From: Alisma plantago-aquatica
Lineage: Eukaryota > Streptophyta > Magnoliopsida > Alismatales > Alismataceae
DNA length: 64,000 bases
Assembly (NCBI GenBank): GCA_963693085.1
Contig: OY856409.1
Location: 1,337,421,915 to 1,337,485,914 of the forward strand
Reading direction: 5' to 3'
The notes below the pieces were generated by a model, which saw only the letters and a list, made by a program, of their open reading frames with translations, was not told the DNA's origin and did not search any database. Shown one piece after another: positions 12,672-24,491 of this stretch; the first letter of the stretch is position 1; each line of letters starts with the position of its first letter. Made by a program: the position numbers and the translations under genes.

Positions 12672-15149
12672 TGTTATGACCCACATTTCGTTTTACCAGT
12701 AAGTACCTTGGTTAGTGCATAATTGAACTAGTTATGTTGAGATGAGTACTTGCTTTTATTAATAGTGTTTTGATCTTTGAGCTAGTGTTAATGTATCATT
12801 AGCTTGTTTTCTTGTTCCGAGGTTGAGGACAAGTTTTTGCTTGATCCGTTGCCAGAGAAATCACGCGAAACCGACCTACGAGTAAAAAGATATGAGCTTT
12901 TTAGTGTCCAGGGACCTATGTGTAATTTCAGAAAAGTTCTTGGGTAATTTGCATCCGGCCCCCTGGGCGCCCTTCCTTATCCTTTCCTTCAGTTTTCCCT
13001 TTTTAACTCTGTTAGGCGACTCTGGAAACGAAGTATTTCATTTCGTTTCCATTCCTTCTACCGTTCGTTGGCAGTGTGTGAGCGAGAGGATCTGAGAGCG
13101 GGAGAGAAGGGAGATCGCAGCTCCCAGCAGCTAGCTCCTCGCCATCGACGCCGACGCCTAGCCGCCCGAACCTAGCAGCCCCTTCTTCTTCTTCTTCTTC
13201 ACCTTCCTCTTCCTCCTGCAGCCGCGAAGAGGCCGACCATGGAGATGGTCTAGGGAGCGAACGACGCTTCCCCTCCGTTCTTTCTTCTTGCCAACTGCTT
13301 GCTAGGTCATTCCGAATCTATAGGAGTGATTCGAGCAAGAATCGTCCACCGAATTGACCCCAAGCTCCTCTTTTACTTTTGCAATTTCCGTTTCTGCACA
13401 GGTTGCACGACGTGCAAATCAGTTTGCACGGCGTGCAAAGTTACAGAAAAACAGGATAGAAAGTTGGCCAGTGTGCACGGCGTGCAGATCAGTTGCACGG
13501 GGTGCAGATCAATTGCACGGGGTGCAAAGTTGCAGAAAAATAGAACAGAAGTGTTTCTGCCCAGATTGCACGGGGTACAAATCAGTTGCACGGGGTGCAA
13601 AGTTGCAGAAAAGCAGAATTAGGCGTGTTTGTGGACGTTTTCGGTGTATACGAACACACCGAAGTGGGTGAGTAGTATTTCATTTATTTATCACCATCGA
13701 ACTCAATTTCATTGTATATATTGCTTCGGTATAATTAGAGTAACTTCTAAACAGTATAAATGAGATTAAAGAAATGTGTTTCATTCTATAGAGTCTAAAT
13801 TACTTAGTGTAACTGAAGAAAATAGCGAATGTTGTCTGTACTGATACTGCTGTGAATATATATGTTGAGCTCTAAATGAATGTCTGCTATTATGACAAGC
13901 TTAGAATGATGTGGAATTATGTATAAAGTTGAAAGAGATGGAAGTGTTCTTAAATATACCCAGTGTGCAATTAAGATTGAGTTATGACAATTTATATTTA
14001 CTGCTTTAATAATGATGATAGACTTAGGTGCCCTAACACCGTAGAACCCCTTTGAGAGGTCTGCATCTTAGGGGTGAAACTCGTGTCCAACATCAACTGG
14101 TTGAGTAATTCTGGTGGCACGAGGATTGATAGGCAGTGTTCAACAATAATCCATGCGGTGTCACGGTGGCACTGGAGTAAATAGGGGTTATTCAATAATA
14201 ATCCGTGCGTGTGTCACGGTGGTAACCCAGTGTAGACTCTCCGCCTGTGTGCTCAGGTTAGAGGAGGAGTCTAGAGCACTCGGAGTAGTGCTGTGAGGCC
14301 GAAGAGCCTGTAGGTCGGAGAGCCTGTGGGTCCTGTAGCAGAACAGGACTGGCAGTCAGACTTAGCATTTCCCAGGTGTGTCGCTAAGTCTAGTACGGTG
14401 GGATCGTAGTTCGCTACAGATCTTTGTATGCAGAGTACACTGCATATGATTAGGGCATAATAATAATATAAATATGTAATCATATAAGATCACAGTAAGT
14501 TTAATATGTTAAGAGATTTGAATTTCTGTGCCAATTCTCTATAATTGTTTATTTGTTTAAAATATCTGATGTTGCATGAAAATGAGATTGTTATCTGTAA
14601 ATCTGCTATGTTATTAGAACTGCCCTGCTTAGTACTGCACTTATCTTTATTTCAATTTTATCTGATGAGTTGTTTAGTGATAGATAAATGAAATGCTATT
14701 CACTGAGCGAGTAGGCTCATTCCTCTACTCAAACATTTTCAGGTCAGCGACAGTTCCAGGAATCTGAAGGATCTTACCACCCTAGTCAGTAGAAGGTATA
14801 TGTAGTTAGTTAGATAGTGGTCTCTTAGTCCTTTCTCCTCGGTCCTTGGGACATGGTGTGGGTGAGAGAGAATATGTATGGCGAATGTGTATAAAGATGT
14901 AAATTAACTGTTATGTTTACTTTCTGTTAAACAATGTTACATGTTGTAAACTCTATTTATGTTCTCTAACCAGTTTAATTGAAATGCTTCCGCAATAGTT
15001 CATTTTGTTTTAGTTTACAGCAATAATCCGGATATCATTATGAGGTTTTAGGAAAGAAAAAAAAATTCTCAGTGATTTGTTTATGTGATAATCCCTCCGT
15101 CGCGCCCTAATCTCGTGATTAGTGGTTAGTGTGAGATCGGGGTGTGACA
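12672..15149 (+). repeat. gypsy 3' LTR (2,478 nt)
   Basis: Same TGTTATGACC start and GTGTGACA end as the 5' LTR. It has the same minisatellite (13,400-13,612) with a different unit order. Confidence 0.95.
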
Positions 15150-15163
15150 TATAGAGAGAGAGA

Positions 15164-15551
15164 GTTAGGCTAGAATACACTTGAGTGTATTCGGAGCAGA
15201 ATATGCTCAAGTAGTTTTTTATGATGCAATATTTTTTCAAAAATCTAATCTGTTGAACTTCTTAAACATCTTGTGAATAGCTCATACGCAAAATTTGAGC
15301 ACATTTGGACATTTATAGGTCATGTTATAAAGACCGCAAAAATTATGCATTTCAAATTAGTTTCGTGCGTCGATTTTGTTTCCCTTGGATGAGTGACTTA
15401 TACTCATCCAAATGGGCTCAAAATTTGTATGTAGCCTAGTTATGGTATGACGGTGAAGATCAATGGTTTCCATTTTGCAAAAAATAGTCTTGATATGCAA
15501 ACACACTTGAGTGTATTCGTGTGATTTGTACACTCGAGTGTATTCTAGCCT

Positions 15552-15554
<3 letters not shown>
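15164..15554. mobile_element. family A MITE, copy 5 (inverted)
   Basis: A 391-nt copy in the orientation of copy 4, starting GTTAGGCTAGAATACACTTG and ending TCTAGCCTGAC. Confidence 0.85.
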
Positions 15555-15608
<54 letters not shown>

Positions 15609-15696
15609 TGTATGTATATATATATATTATACATATATATATATGAATGTATGGATATATATATATATATTTATATATATTTATATTTATATATAT
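15555..15696. repeat. (TA)n microsatellite with interruptions
   Basis: TA arrays broken by GAATGTATG and TTTATA spacers. Confidence 0.95.
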
Positions 15697-16099
15697 GACA
15701 AAAAGAATTGTGCACCTGAGTACATAAAGCCTACATCTACCCATCTTCATTTATGTTGATTGTAAAATTCTACGTAACAATCTTACTTTATGGATGAGAT
15801 GTATACCCCTTAGATAAGATATGTATTAAAAATCACCACAATCAAATATTGATAAATCATCAAAAGAAAGACTGTGAATTTCTTTATCAGCGATAAATTG
15901 TAGAAATTACAAAAAATCGTTGGATGGTATGTTGCTATATCTCATGATGAATACAAGATATGATTATTATGTTTTAAACATATCTAATCTATATTGTTCT
16001 TAATCAATCCATATGGTTGAATTTTATAAGAATACTCCATGTGTATAATTTTAATGGTCGATAAAAATATTACATCTACTGACTGGTACACACTTTCTA

Positions 16100-16102
<3 letters not shown>
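15697..16102. mobile_element. family C MITE, copy 4
   Basis: A 406-nt copy starting GACAAAAAGAATTGTGCACC and ending GTACACACTTTCTAACC. Confidence 0.85.
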
Positions 16103-16162
<60 letters not shown>

Positions 16163-16242
16163 TACATGCATACATACATATATATATGTATATATATGTA
16201 TATATATACATACATATATATGTATATATATGTATATATATG

Positions 16243-16287
<45 letters not shown>
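16103..16287. repeat. (CT)n-(TA)n microsatellite with CATA variants
   Basis: About 15 CT units, then TA arrays with CATACATA and TGTA interruptions. Confidence 0.95.
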
Positions 16288-16291
<4 letters not shown>

Positions 16292-16477
16292 TGTGAGCCC
16301 AAATACATGTAACTTACATGTAGTCGTAAGATATGGTTGTCATTTTTTACACACTTCTTATCTATATAGTTTTAAATCAGTCTATATAGTTGTATTTTAT
16401 TAACATATTCCACATTTACAACTTTAATGGTCGGTACATGTAAGTTGCATGTACTCACAGGTACATACTTCCTAACC
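16288..16477. mobile_element. family C fragment
   Basis: The right part of a family C element ending ACATACTTCCTAACC; it corresponds to 3,690-3,880 in the other segment. Confidence 0.75.
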
Positions 16478-16484
16478 ACTATAT

Positions 16485-17380
<896 letters not shown>

Positions 17381-17449
<69 letters not shown>

Positions 17450-17462
17450 TAGAGGGAGGAGA
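17381..17462. repeat. (TA)n-(GA)n microsatellite
   Basis: A TA array followed by GA units, joining A copy 6 to B copy 2. Confidence 0.95.
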
Positions 17463-17947
17463 GTCAAACTAGAATACACTTGTGTACATATCACACCATA
17501 TACCTCATTAGTGGGTACCCCTCAGGATCAAGTGTTTCTAAATCCAAACCATTGATATTCACTGTTATATATAATATAACTACATGCAATTCCAGATGTC
17601 AAATCCTTGGTTTGTTAGCATGACGTCTCATGTTCAAACATCAGTGACGACACGAATACAATCGCCAATTTAGAAAACAAAAATATAACTACATGATAAT
17701 TTTAGCTCATTTGGATACTTCTAAGTCACTTGTCTAAGGACAAAAGTCAATGCACAAATCTAATTTCCTATGCATCATTTTTATTGCTTATTAGCAAGAC
17801 CTGTAAATTTCCAAATAAACTCAATTTTATGTATAATACTCGCAAGATATTTAAGAAGATCGATGATTCAGATCTTCAATATAATTGTTGCTTGATGAAA
17901 AACGACTGTGTATAACTTCCCTAGACACTAGTGTAATCCAACTTAAC
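17463..17947. mobile_element. family B MITE, copy 2
   Basis: About 485 nt, starting GTCAAACTAGAATACACTTG and ending TAATCCAACTTAAC; homologous throughout to 4,378-4,880. Confidence 0.75.
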
Positions 17948-18294
17948 ACACATACACTCACTCACTCTCACTCATACACACTCTCTCTCCCCCCCCCCCC
18001 CTCTAAAGATGATCTTATACTCGTCTGTAAAGTTGTACAAAATACACAGAAATAAGGAATCCACTTTTAAAGAATCGTCTGCTTAAACACCAACCTCTTA
18101 AGAAGCTACTCAAACGCCAGCGTTTTAAGCTGCCACTAGGCTCCGTCGACCCGCTTTCCACTTTTTAAAACATTGATAAATGCCAATAAGCCATAATATA
18201 CGCCATGAAGTTGGAAAGTATGTATCATTCATTCCTCAAAAGTCTCAACATGCAGATGTAGCGCTGCTTGCAGATTTTAAAAATAAGTTGAAAG
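17948..18294. repeat. TAF1-flank block, copy 3, left part
   Basis: Homologous to copies 1 and 2, with a (C)n run near 17,988-18,001. It is interrupted at 18,294 by a MITE; the last 8 bases (GTTGAAAG) are the target duplication. Confidence 0.85.
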
Positions 18295-18583
18295 TAGACA
18301 TATAAACGGATCAAATACGGAACGAATACTACTATATCCGATATCCGAATTCAGAAAAAAATCCGATCCAATATCCGACAGATATAATGTGATAATATCC
18401 AAATCCGATTCGACAAATAATATTTTGAATTTGGATAAATATCTGATCCGAACCAAAAAGCATAAATGTATTATTATTAATACATTATATATAGAAAACA
18501 TTGATATCACTATGAATATGTATGATAAAATATCTATATTTTTATACTTTTATATATACATAATATATATTTGTATATTATAG

Positions 18584-18741
18584 AAATACTGTGTTATTTT
18601 CTATTTTCTACTGTGTTATTTTCCTTTGTATTAGTCCCATATTGCCTGCTTGTATGTATGTCTTACTCTTTGTAGCTATATAAGAGAGTACCATGTAAAC
18701 CTTTTTACTCACTGAATAAACAACACATTTCCACTTTATAT
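18584..18741 (+). repeat. copia 5' LTR
   Basis: 158 nt matching 23,402-23,559. It contains a TATA-like box (CTATATAAGAGAG) at about 18,676. Confidence 0.88.
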
Positions 18742-18754
18742 GGTATCAAGAGCA
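18741..18754 (+). other. copia primer-binding site
   Basis: TGGTATCAAGAGCAG, the tRNA-Met complement with one extra A. Confidence 0.85.
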
Positions 18755-19382
18755 GATTATTTTTTCCCACCCATCAGCCCACCCATGACATAAGCCCCCC
18801 CCGCCCCCCTCCTCCTCCACCGCAGCCCACCACCACCTTCCCCAGGCACCGCCCTCCCCTCCTCCTTCTCTCTACCCGCCGCCAACCCCCCCCCCCCCCC
18901 CACAGCGCCACCCCCCCCACCCCAGCGCCTCCGCCCACCCCCTGCCTCCTGCCGCCTCCCTCCTCCGCCCACCCCCCTGCCTCCCGCCTCCGCCCACCCT
19001 CCCTTCCCGGCAAACACCTCCCGTAGCCACCTCCTCTCCTCCACAAACTACCACCTCAAAGCCCTCTCTCTTCTTCGGGTTCCTTCGCTTCCGGTCGGCG
19101 GTCACTGGTTTTTACCTCTCCTTTCGCTCTACTTTTGGGTGCTCGTCGGATCTACATTCGGACACCCACTGGCTGGTTAAGTTGAGAGTTTCTCCGTCTC
19201 TCCGTTCTTTCTGTCTGCGCCTCGTGGTGGAACGTTGAGCTTCCCTCATGACGGCGTAGGTTTCTCTATGCATTCTCTGCCCGGTATGGGTCTTCTGATC
19301 TGACACTTCAGATCTCTGCTGCTGCTATCTGCCCTTTTGTGGGTTTCTGCTCTAATCTGCTTCTGCGCCGCCCGCCTCTGCC
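18755..19382 (+). other. copia C-rich leader
   Basis: 628 nt between the primer-binding site and gag. About 18,770-19,050 is extremely C-rich with runs of up to 16 C. Glycine/arginine-rich frames on the minus strand here are composition artefacts. The copia leader at 52,895-53,714 is built the same way. Confidence 0.8.
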
Positions 19383-20330
19383 ATGGTGTTTCCTGAGCCT
19401 CCCCGGTCTCTGTGCGTTACCACAGTGAAGCTCGACGGTGGCTCCAACTACCATCTCTGGTCGGCGTCCTTTGTGCTATATGTCAAAGCACAAGGCCGAT
19501 ATCATCATCTTACGGCTGAACCTCCTGCTGCTCCTACGACTGATTCGGATGACAAAGTCAGACAGAGTTATGCGCAATGGTCCAAGGATGATTCTGGCGT
19601 CATGTCTTGGATCTTCAACAGTACCGAGCCTCGTATTAGCCAATCTCTTCTCTGCCTTCATGATGTGAAGGCTATGTGGGATCAACTATCCCATGTTTAT
19701 TCACATCAGGAGAATCCAAAGCGTGTTTTTGAAATCTTCAAAACCTTGGCGAAAAAGGAGTTCTCTGCTGACACTTCTATTGATGACTTCTACAACCAAT
19801 GCTCGGCACTGTGGAATGAGTTTGAACTCTACCACCCTTTGACGGCAGACATCAAAGTTGCTCAGAAACAACACAATGAATTGCAACTGGTGCAGTTCTT
19901 GGCTGCACTTCCTGCCTCCTCTGGTGTGGTTGACCAGATCCTCTCCATCGACCCGCTACCGACTCTTCGGGATGTTCTAAAAAGAGTCCAGTGTCTGCCA
20001 TCCATGACTCCCACTTCTGTTGTTGAGCATCCTGTGCTTATTGCTCGCTCTGCTGATTCTGGCCGTGGCCGTGGTGGTCGTCCTCCTCCCTCCGGAGGCC
20101 GTGGCTCTTCTGGACGTGGTGCTCCTCCCGGCCCTCGTTACTGCAACTGGTGTGGCCGGGACAATCATAATGAAGATCGTTGTTGGATTAAACATGGCAA
20201 GCCGGCTTGGGCTAACCAGGCTGCCACAGATTCTGCTGCTGACTCTGCTGCTGACCCACCTACTGCTCCAGCAAACACCGACTGGTTACGTTCAGAGTTC
20301 GACAAGATGTTCCAGGAACGTCTTGCGTAG
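19383..20330 (+). CDS. copia Gag, intact frame
   Basis: 315 residues from a CCATGG start. The gag_pre/UBN2-type capsid region (LDGGSNYHLWSASF near residue 20; FYNQCSALWNEFE near 140) is followed by a Gly/Arg-rich stretch and one CCHC zinc knuckle (CNWCGRDNHNEDRC, about residues 257-270), which packages RNA in this family. It ends at a stop, while pol continues in the +1 frame, so a frameshift mutation or a frameshifting signal separates them; most plant copia elements use a single frame. Confidence 0.9.
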   Translation: MVFPEPPRSLCVTTVKLDGGSNYHLWSASFVLYVKAQGRYHHLTAEPPAAPTTDSDDKVRQSYAQWSKDDSGVMSWIFNSTEPRISQSLLCLHDVKAMWDQLSHVYSHQENPKRVFEIFKTLAKKEFSADTSIDDFYNQCSALWNEFELYHPLTADIKVAQKQHNELQLVQFLAALPASSGVVDQILSIDPLPTLRDVLKRVQCLPSMTPTSVVEHPVLIARSADSGRGRGGRPPPSGGRGSSGRGAPPGPRYCNWCGRDNHNEDRCWIKHGKPAWANQAATDSAADSAADPPTAPANTDWLRSEFDKMFQERLA

Positions 20331-20339
20331 ATGCCATCC

Positions 20340-23300
20340 TAGCTCGTCTACTTCCGGACCCTCTGCCATGCTAGCTTCTCCATCATCTGGTAACAAACAG
20401 TGGTGCATTGATTCAGGTGCTTCCACTCATATGGCTGGTGATCTTCACTTGTTTTCAAGTCTCAATAAAATTGTTCCTATAACTTCTGTTACTGTTGTGA
20501 ATGGTTCCAAAACTTTTGTCCATGGCACTGGCACGGTCCCGTTATCACCAAAATTGTACTTGAAGGATCTCCGCACGAAGACGAGGATTGGTTCGGGCCG
20601 TGAAGGACCAGACGAGCTATATTACTTGGATGGACCCCCTTCTGTTGCGGCTCTGCTTTCTACTTCAGTGACAGGATTACAGTGGCACTTTCGCCTGGGT
20701 CATCCATCTACTGCCAAACTAAAACATTTATTTCCTACTTTATCTGAGAAAACTTTTTTCTGTGAAACTTGTGTTTTGGGCAAACAAACTCGATCTGTTT
20801 TTCCAGCTAAGAACATTATTGCCTCTAAAGAAATCTTTGATTTGGTTCATGCTGATATTTGAGGACCATGCTCTGTATCAAGTTTTTCTGGTGTGAAATA
20901 TTTTATGACCTTTATTTATGATTATTCTCGCACCACATGGTTGTTTTTGCTTAAAGGTTGGGATACTGTGTTAGATATTATTCACACCTTCTTTGCTGAA
21001 ATTCAAACACAATTTAATCGCCCCATTAAAATTTTTCGTACTGACAATGCTCTGGAATTCATGCAACACTCTGTTACATCTTTTTGTGTTGACCGTGGAA
21101 CCATACATTAGACTTCTTGCCCTTACACTCCTCAACAAAATGGCGTTGCTGAACGAAAAAACCGCCATCTTCTAGAGGTTGCTCGCACCCTTCTCCTACA
21201 CTATCAAGTACCCCAACATTTCTGGCCTGACGTTGTCTCTACAGCATGCTATCTTATGAATCGCATGCCTTCTTCTGTTCTGAAAAATCAGGTCCCATAT
21301 ACTATTTTGTTTCCTGATAAACCCTTATTCTCTCTGCCTCCTCGTATTTTTGGGAGTACTTGTTTTGTAAAAAACATTCGTCCTGGCCTCACTAAGCTTG
21401 ATGCTCGCTCGGTCAAATGTGTGTTTTTGGGATACTCCCGTACTCAGAAAGGTTACCGCTGTTTTGATCCTGTAAAAAAACAATGGTTGGTTAGTGCGGA
21501 TGTGACCTTTTTTGAGCATATGCCTTTTTTTTCTACTTCTGGTGAAAAATTGTCGGATGACATTATGGCTCCCACACCATTACCTTTAGTTATTGAAGAA
21601 CCTCCTGCTCATGATGTGCCTCAAGAACGCCCTTTGCAAGTCTATCGGCGCCGGTCAAAGAACACTACTTCTGAAGCCCCGGCCGAACCAACTCATGCGT
21701 CTGCGGTTGATCCACCTTCCACTAAGGTATTTTCTGACCTAGATATTCCTATCAGTCTACGGAAAGGCGTTCGCTCCTGTACTCAGCATCCTATCAGTAA
21801 TTTCTGTTCGTCTGACAATCTCTGTGGTAGCTTTGCTTGTTTTACTACTGCTTTGTCTGTTGTAACAATTCCTAAATCAGCCACAGAGGCACTCTGTCAT
21901 CCTGCCTGGAAACATGCTATGGAGCAAGAAATGCATGCACTTTGTGATCAACAGACTTGGGATCTAGTTGATCGTCCTTCCTCATGCCAAACTGTTGGAT
22001 GTCGCTGGATTTTTACTATTAAATATCAACCGGATGGTACCATTGAACGCCTGAAGGCCAGATTAGTTGCAAAAGGATATACTCAAACATATGGGGTTGA
22101 TTATTTTGAAACATTTTCTCCAGTTGCCCGCTTAAATTCTGTTCGAATTCTGATATCTGTTGCTGTGAATAAAGACTGGCCTTTGTATCAACTTGATGTC
22201 AAGAATGCTTTTCTCTATGGGGATCTGCAGGAGGAGGTCTACATGGAGCAACCTCCGGGTTTTGTTGCTCAGGGGGAGTCCGCTTCTAAAATATGCAAAC
22301 TCAGAAAGGCAATCTATAGTATGAAACAAAGTCCACGGGCATGGTTTGACGAGCTTAGTCAGATCTTGATTACCTTTGGCTTTCGGCGTTCTCAATCTGA
22401 TCATTCTGTTTTTATTCGTAAAATTGTAGCATGACTTGTCATACTTATTGTATATATTGATGATATTGTCTTATCTGGCAGTGACAGTGCAGGGATACAG
22501 GAAACCAAACAGTATTTAGCACAACACTTCATCACCAAGGACCTAGGAAAACTACGATATTTTCTAGGTATTGAGGTTGCTAGATCTTCTGCATGACTAT
22601 GCTTGTCACAAAGAAAATATGTTCTTGATCTCTTGCAAGAGACTGGTATGCTGGGTTGCAAGCCAGCCAACACTCCTATGGATCCCAATATGAATTGGGA
22701 TGATGATACTTCCCCTCCTTATGCTGATCACCACCAGTTCAGGAGACTGGTTGGCAAGCTTATATATCTGACTGTCACTAGGGCTGACCTGGCAGCTGCT
22801 GTAGGATTCATAAGCTGGTATCTTAATAAACCCCGGCAATGCCACTGGGATGCTATCTGTCATATCTTACGCTATCTGAAAAGCTCTCCAGGGAAAGGTC
22901 TTCTGTACAAAAAACATGGCCACTGCAATTTATCTGGTTTTTCTGATTCTGACTATGCAGGCAGTCGATCTGACAAAAAATCTACTTCTGGATATTGTAC
23001 TTTTGTGGGAGGAAATCTGGTTACTTGGCGTAGCAAAAAGCAGACAGTTGTTGCCCGGTCAAGTGCAGAGGCAGACTGCATGTGAGCTCCTGTGGGTCTG
23101 TAGCCTTTTGAATGAATTTGATATCACTTTTTCTAACCCTATTCCTATGTTCTGCGACAATAAGGCGTTTATTTTCATTGCGAGCAACCCCACCTTCCAT
23201 GAAAGAACCAAGCATATTGAGGTTGATTGCCCTTTTGTTCGGGAGAAAGTCCTATCTAGACACATCTGCACTCCATATCTCAGTACTGAGAAGCAGCTTG

Positions 23301-23389
23301 CAGACATCTTCACTAAAATTCTACCTAAAACTCGCTTCCAGACTCTGATTGACAAGCTGGGCTTATTCGACATCTACGCTCCAGCTTGA
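20340..23389 (+). pseudogene. copia Pol (protease, integrase, RT, RNase H), with stops
   Basis: Protease WCIDSGASTHMAGDL near 20,400; GAG-pre-integrase WHFRLGHPSTAKL near 20,680; integrase YDYSRTTWLFLL and FRTDNALEF, then PQQNGVAERKNRHLLEVART; RT KARLVAKGYTQTYGVDY and QLDVKNAFLYGDL, and YIDDIVLSG at about 22,455; RNase H ADLAAAVGFISWYLNKP and DSDYAGSRSDKKSTSGY. In-frame stops are at about 20,860, 21,109, 22,432 and 22,594, and a frameshift near 23,080 moves the last 100 residues to the next frame. Three of the four stops are TGA and one is TAG. Confidence 0.93.
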
Positions 23390-23396
23390 GGGGGAG
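23388..23396 (+). other. copia polypurine tract
   Basis: GAGGGGGAG directly after the end of pol and just before the 3' LTR. Confidence 0.9.
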
Positions 23397-23401
23397 TATA
23401 T

Positions 23402-23559
23402 AAATACTGTGTTATTTTCTATTTTCTACTGTGTTATTTTCCTTTGTATTAGTCCCATATTGCCTGCTTGTATGTATGTCTTACTCTCTGTAGTTATATA
23501 AGAGAGTACCCTGTAAACCTTTTTACTCACTGAATAAACAACACCATTCCACTTTATAT
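23402..23559 (+). repeat. copia 3' LTR
   Basis: 158 nt matching the 5' LTR with about five single-base differences (roughly 97% identity by eye), so the insertion is not very old. Confidence 0.88.
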
Positions 23560-23738
23560 ATATTTTTGTCAGATTTTGAATTTTTTCGAAGCGGATATAG
23601 CCATATCCGAAATTTTCGGATATGAAATTTGATATCCTAAATCCAATTCGGATGATGCGGATGTCGGATTTTTTTATTAAATTTCGGACTCGATTCCGAA
23701 TCGAATTTGCGGATTCTGGATATCCATTTACAGGTCTA

Positions 23739-23965
23739 GTTGAAAGCACTTTCAATTTAGGTTTTGACTCAATTGGCTATTTTTACTGGAGCAGCAAAAT
23801 CTTACATGTGTCAGCCTACTAATACATTACAAGTTTTAGTACGGACTTGCTAAATAGCATTCAAATGTCGTGGCAACAAACTAGGTGTTCATAGGCAGGC
23901 ATTCCAAAAATACATTAATTTACATGATGAAACATAATTACATCAGCTTTGAATTCTGTATATAC
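23739..23965. repeat. TAF1-flank block, copy 3, right part
   Basis: Continues the block after the MITE; the first 8 bases repeat the target duplication. Homology to copies 1 and 2 stops near GAATTCTGTATATACAAGG, where those copies run into (TA)n, and from here the sequence continues as the TAF1 3' region. Confidence 0.85.
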
Positions 23966-24128
23966 AAGGATGAATAGAAGAGATACGTTAGCACATTGAT
24001 GGTGCCTTATCTAAAGAACTGCACATGTTGAAAATGCAAGGGACAACCTAAAAGCCCCCAAAGCCGAACTGTACAAGACTGCATTTACAACGGCAACTAG
24101 AATATACATACAAAGGACAGTTGAATAA
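23960..24128 (-). other. probable TAF1 3' UTR / downstream region
   Basis: These 169 nt follow the TAF1 stop codon and precede the third copy of the duplicated flank block. They are not repeated elsewhere in the window. I see no canonical AATAAA on the minus strand here; the nearest is inside the MITE near 23,672, which is not reliable. The true cleavage site cannot be placed from sequence alone. Confidence 0.5.
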
Positions 24129-24491
24129 TTAGCCTTCTCTGCTTTCTATACCTGCTTCAGCATCATTCAAGGCATGGTGATACTGTAACAACAAATAATC
24201 ACAGAGCTCCAACAGCTGATCTGCCAAGGGAGGTATCCCTGGATTTCGACCATCATTATAAAGATGAGCATTGTAAGTTATCTGATACATGTCATGCCTG
24301 AACTCTTCACGATCTTTGTATTCCATCCTACGAACCTTTTCCTTGATGGTAGCAAGGTCCATGGGACGTTCTATGATGTCAAAGTAATCTGGTGCCTCTT
24401 TCTTTGTCACTGGTTTCAAAAAGAGATATGAAACCTCTGTTTTCTCTCTCAGTTTGTCTACAACTTCTTCCAATGTATTGGACAACAGAAC
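24129..24491 (-). CDS. TAF1: TAF1 terminal exon: bromodomain and stop codon
   Basis: This 363-nt last exon (120 codons plus TAG) starts after acceptor TTAG with VLLSNTLEEVVDKLREK. The bromodomain includes the ZA-loop signature APDYFDIIERPMDL and the acetyl-lysine pocket at YNAHLYNDGRNPGIPPL, where the Asn of the YN pair (residue 699 of the visible protein) is the ligand-binding residue known in the family. It ends with a short tail (AEAGIESREG). All key positions are intact, so this domain looks functional. Confidence 0.96.
   Translation of the reverse strand, partial: VLLSNTLEEVVDKLREKTEVSYLFLKPVTKKEAPDYFDIIERPMDLATIKEKVRRMEYKDREEFRHDMYQITYNAHLYNDGRNPGIPPLADQLLELCDYLLLQYHHALNDAEAGIESREG

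Larger units (their letters stand above)
6016..15149 (+). mobile_element. Ty3/gypsy chromovirus (Tekay/Del-like), complete but decayed
   Basis: A 9,134-nt element with two LTRs, a primer-binding site, gag-pol remains in the right order (gag start, RNase H, HHCC, integrase, chromodomain) and a polypurine tract. It is flanked by TATAGAG on both sides (6,009-6,015 and 15,150-15,156), a plausible target duplication, though the surroundings are low complexity. It inserted into a microsatellite between C copy 3 and A copy 5. Many stops and deletions make it non-autonomous. Confidence 0.95.
18584..23559 (+). mobile_element. Ty1/copia retrotransposon, near complete, nested in the MITE
   Basis: Two 158-nt direct repeats with about 5 differences, a primer-binding site, gag, protease, integrase, RT and RNase H in copia order, and a polypurine tract. 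The LTR ends do not show a clean TG...CA, and the exact borders and target duplication are not resolved by eye. It is inactive because of in-frame stops and a frameshift. Confidence 0.93.
18295..23738. mobile_element. hAT-type MITE, split by a nested copia element
   Basis: The ends are inverted repeats (left TAGACATATAAACGGAT, right read backwards TAGACCTGTAAATGGAT) and the element is flanked by an 8-bp duplication GTTGAAAG (18,287-18,294 and 23,739-23,746). The empty site is visible at about 329-345 and 5,328-5,345. Eight-bp duplications and a TAGAC-like start fit hAT. The body is rich in ATATCCGAA/TTCGGATAT palindromes. Without the copia it is about 0.46 kb and non-coding. Confidence 0.88.

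Noticed and set aside
18757..19105. Gly/Arg-rich frames on the minus strand
   Set aside because: They are the complement of the C-rich copia leader; there is no domain and the composition alone explains them.
23672..23680. Minus-strand AATAAA as the TAF1 polyadenylation signal
   Set aside because: It lies inside the MITE about 450 nt past the stop codon; a chance match in AT-rich DNA is more likely.
18295..23738. Helitron as an explanation for the split element around the copia
   Set aside because: It has inverted ends and an 8-bp target duplication, which Helitrons lack.
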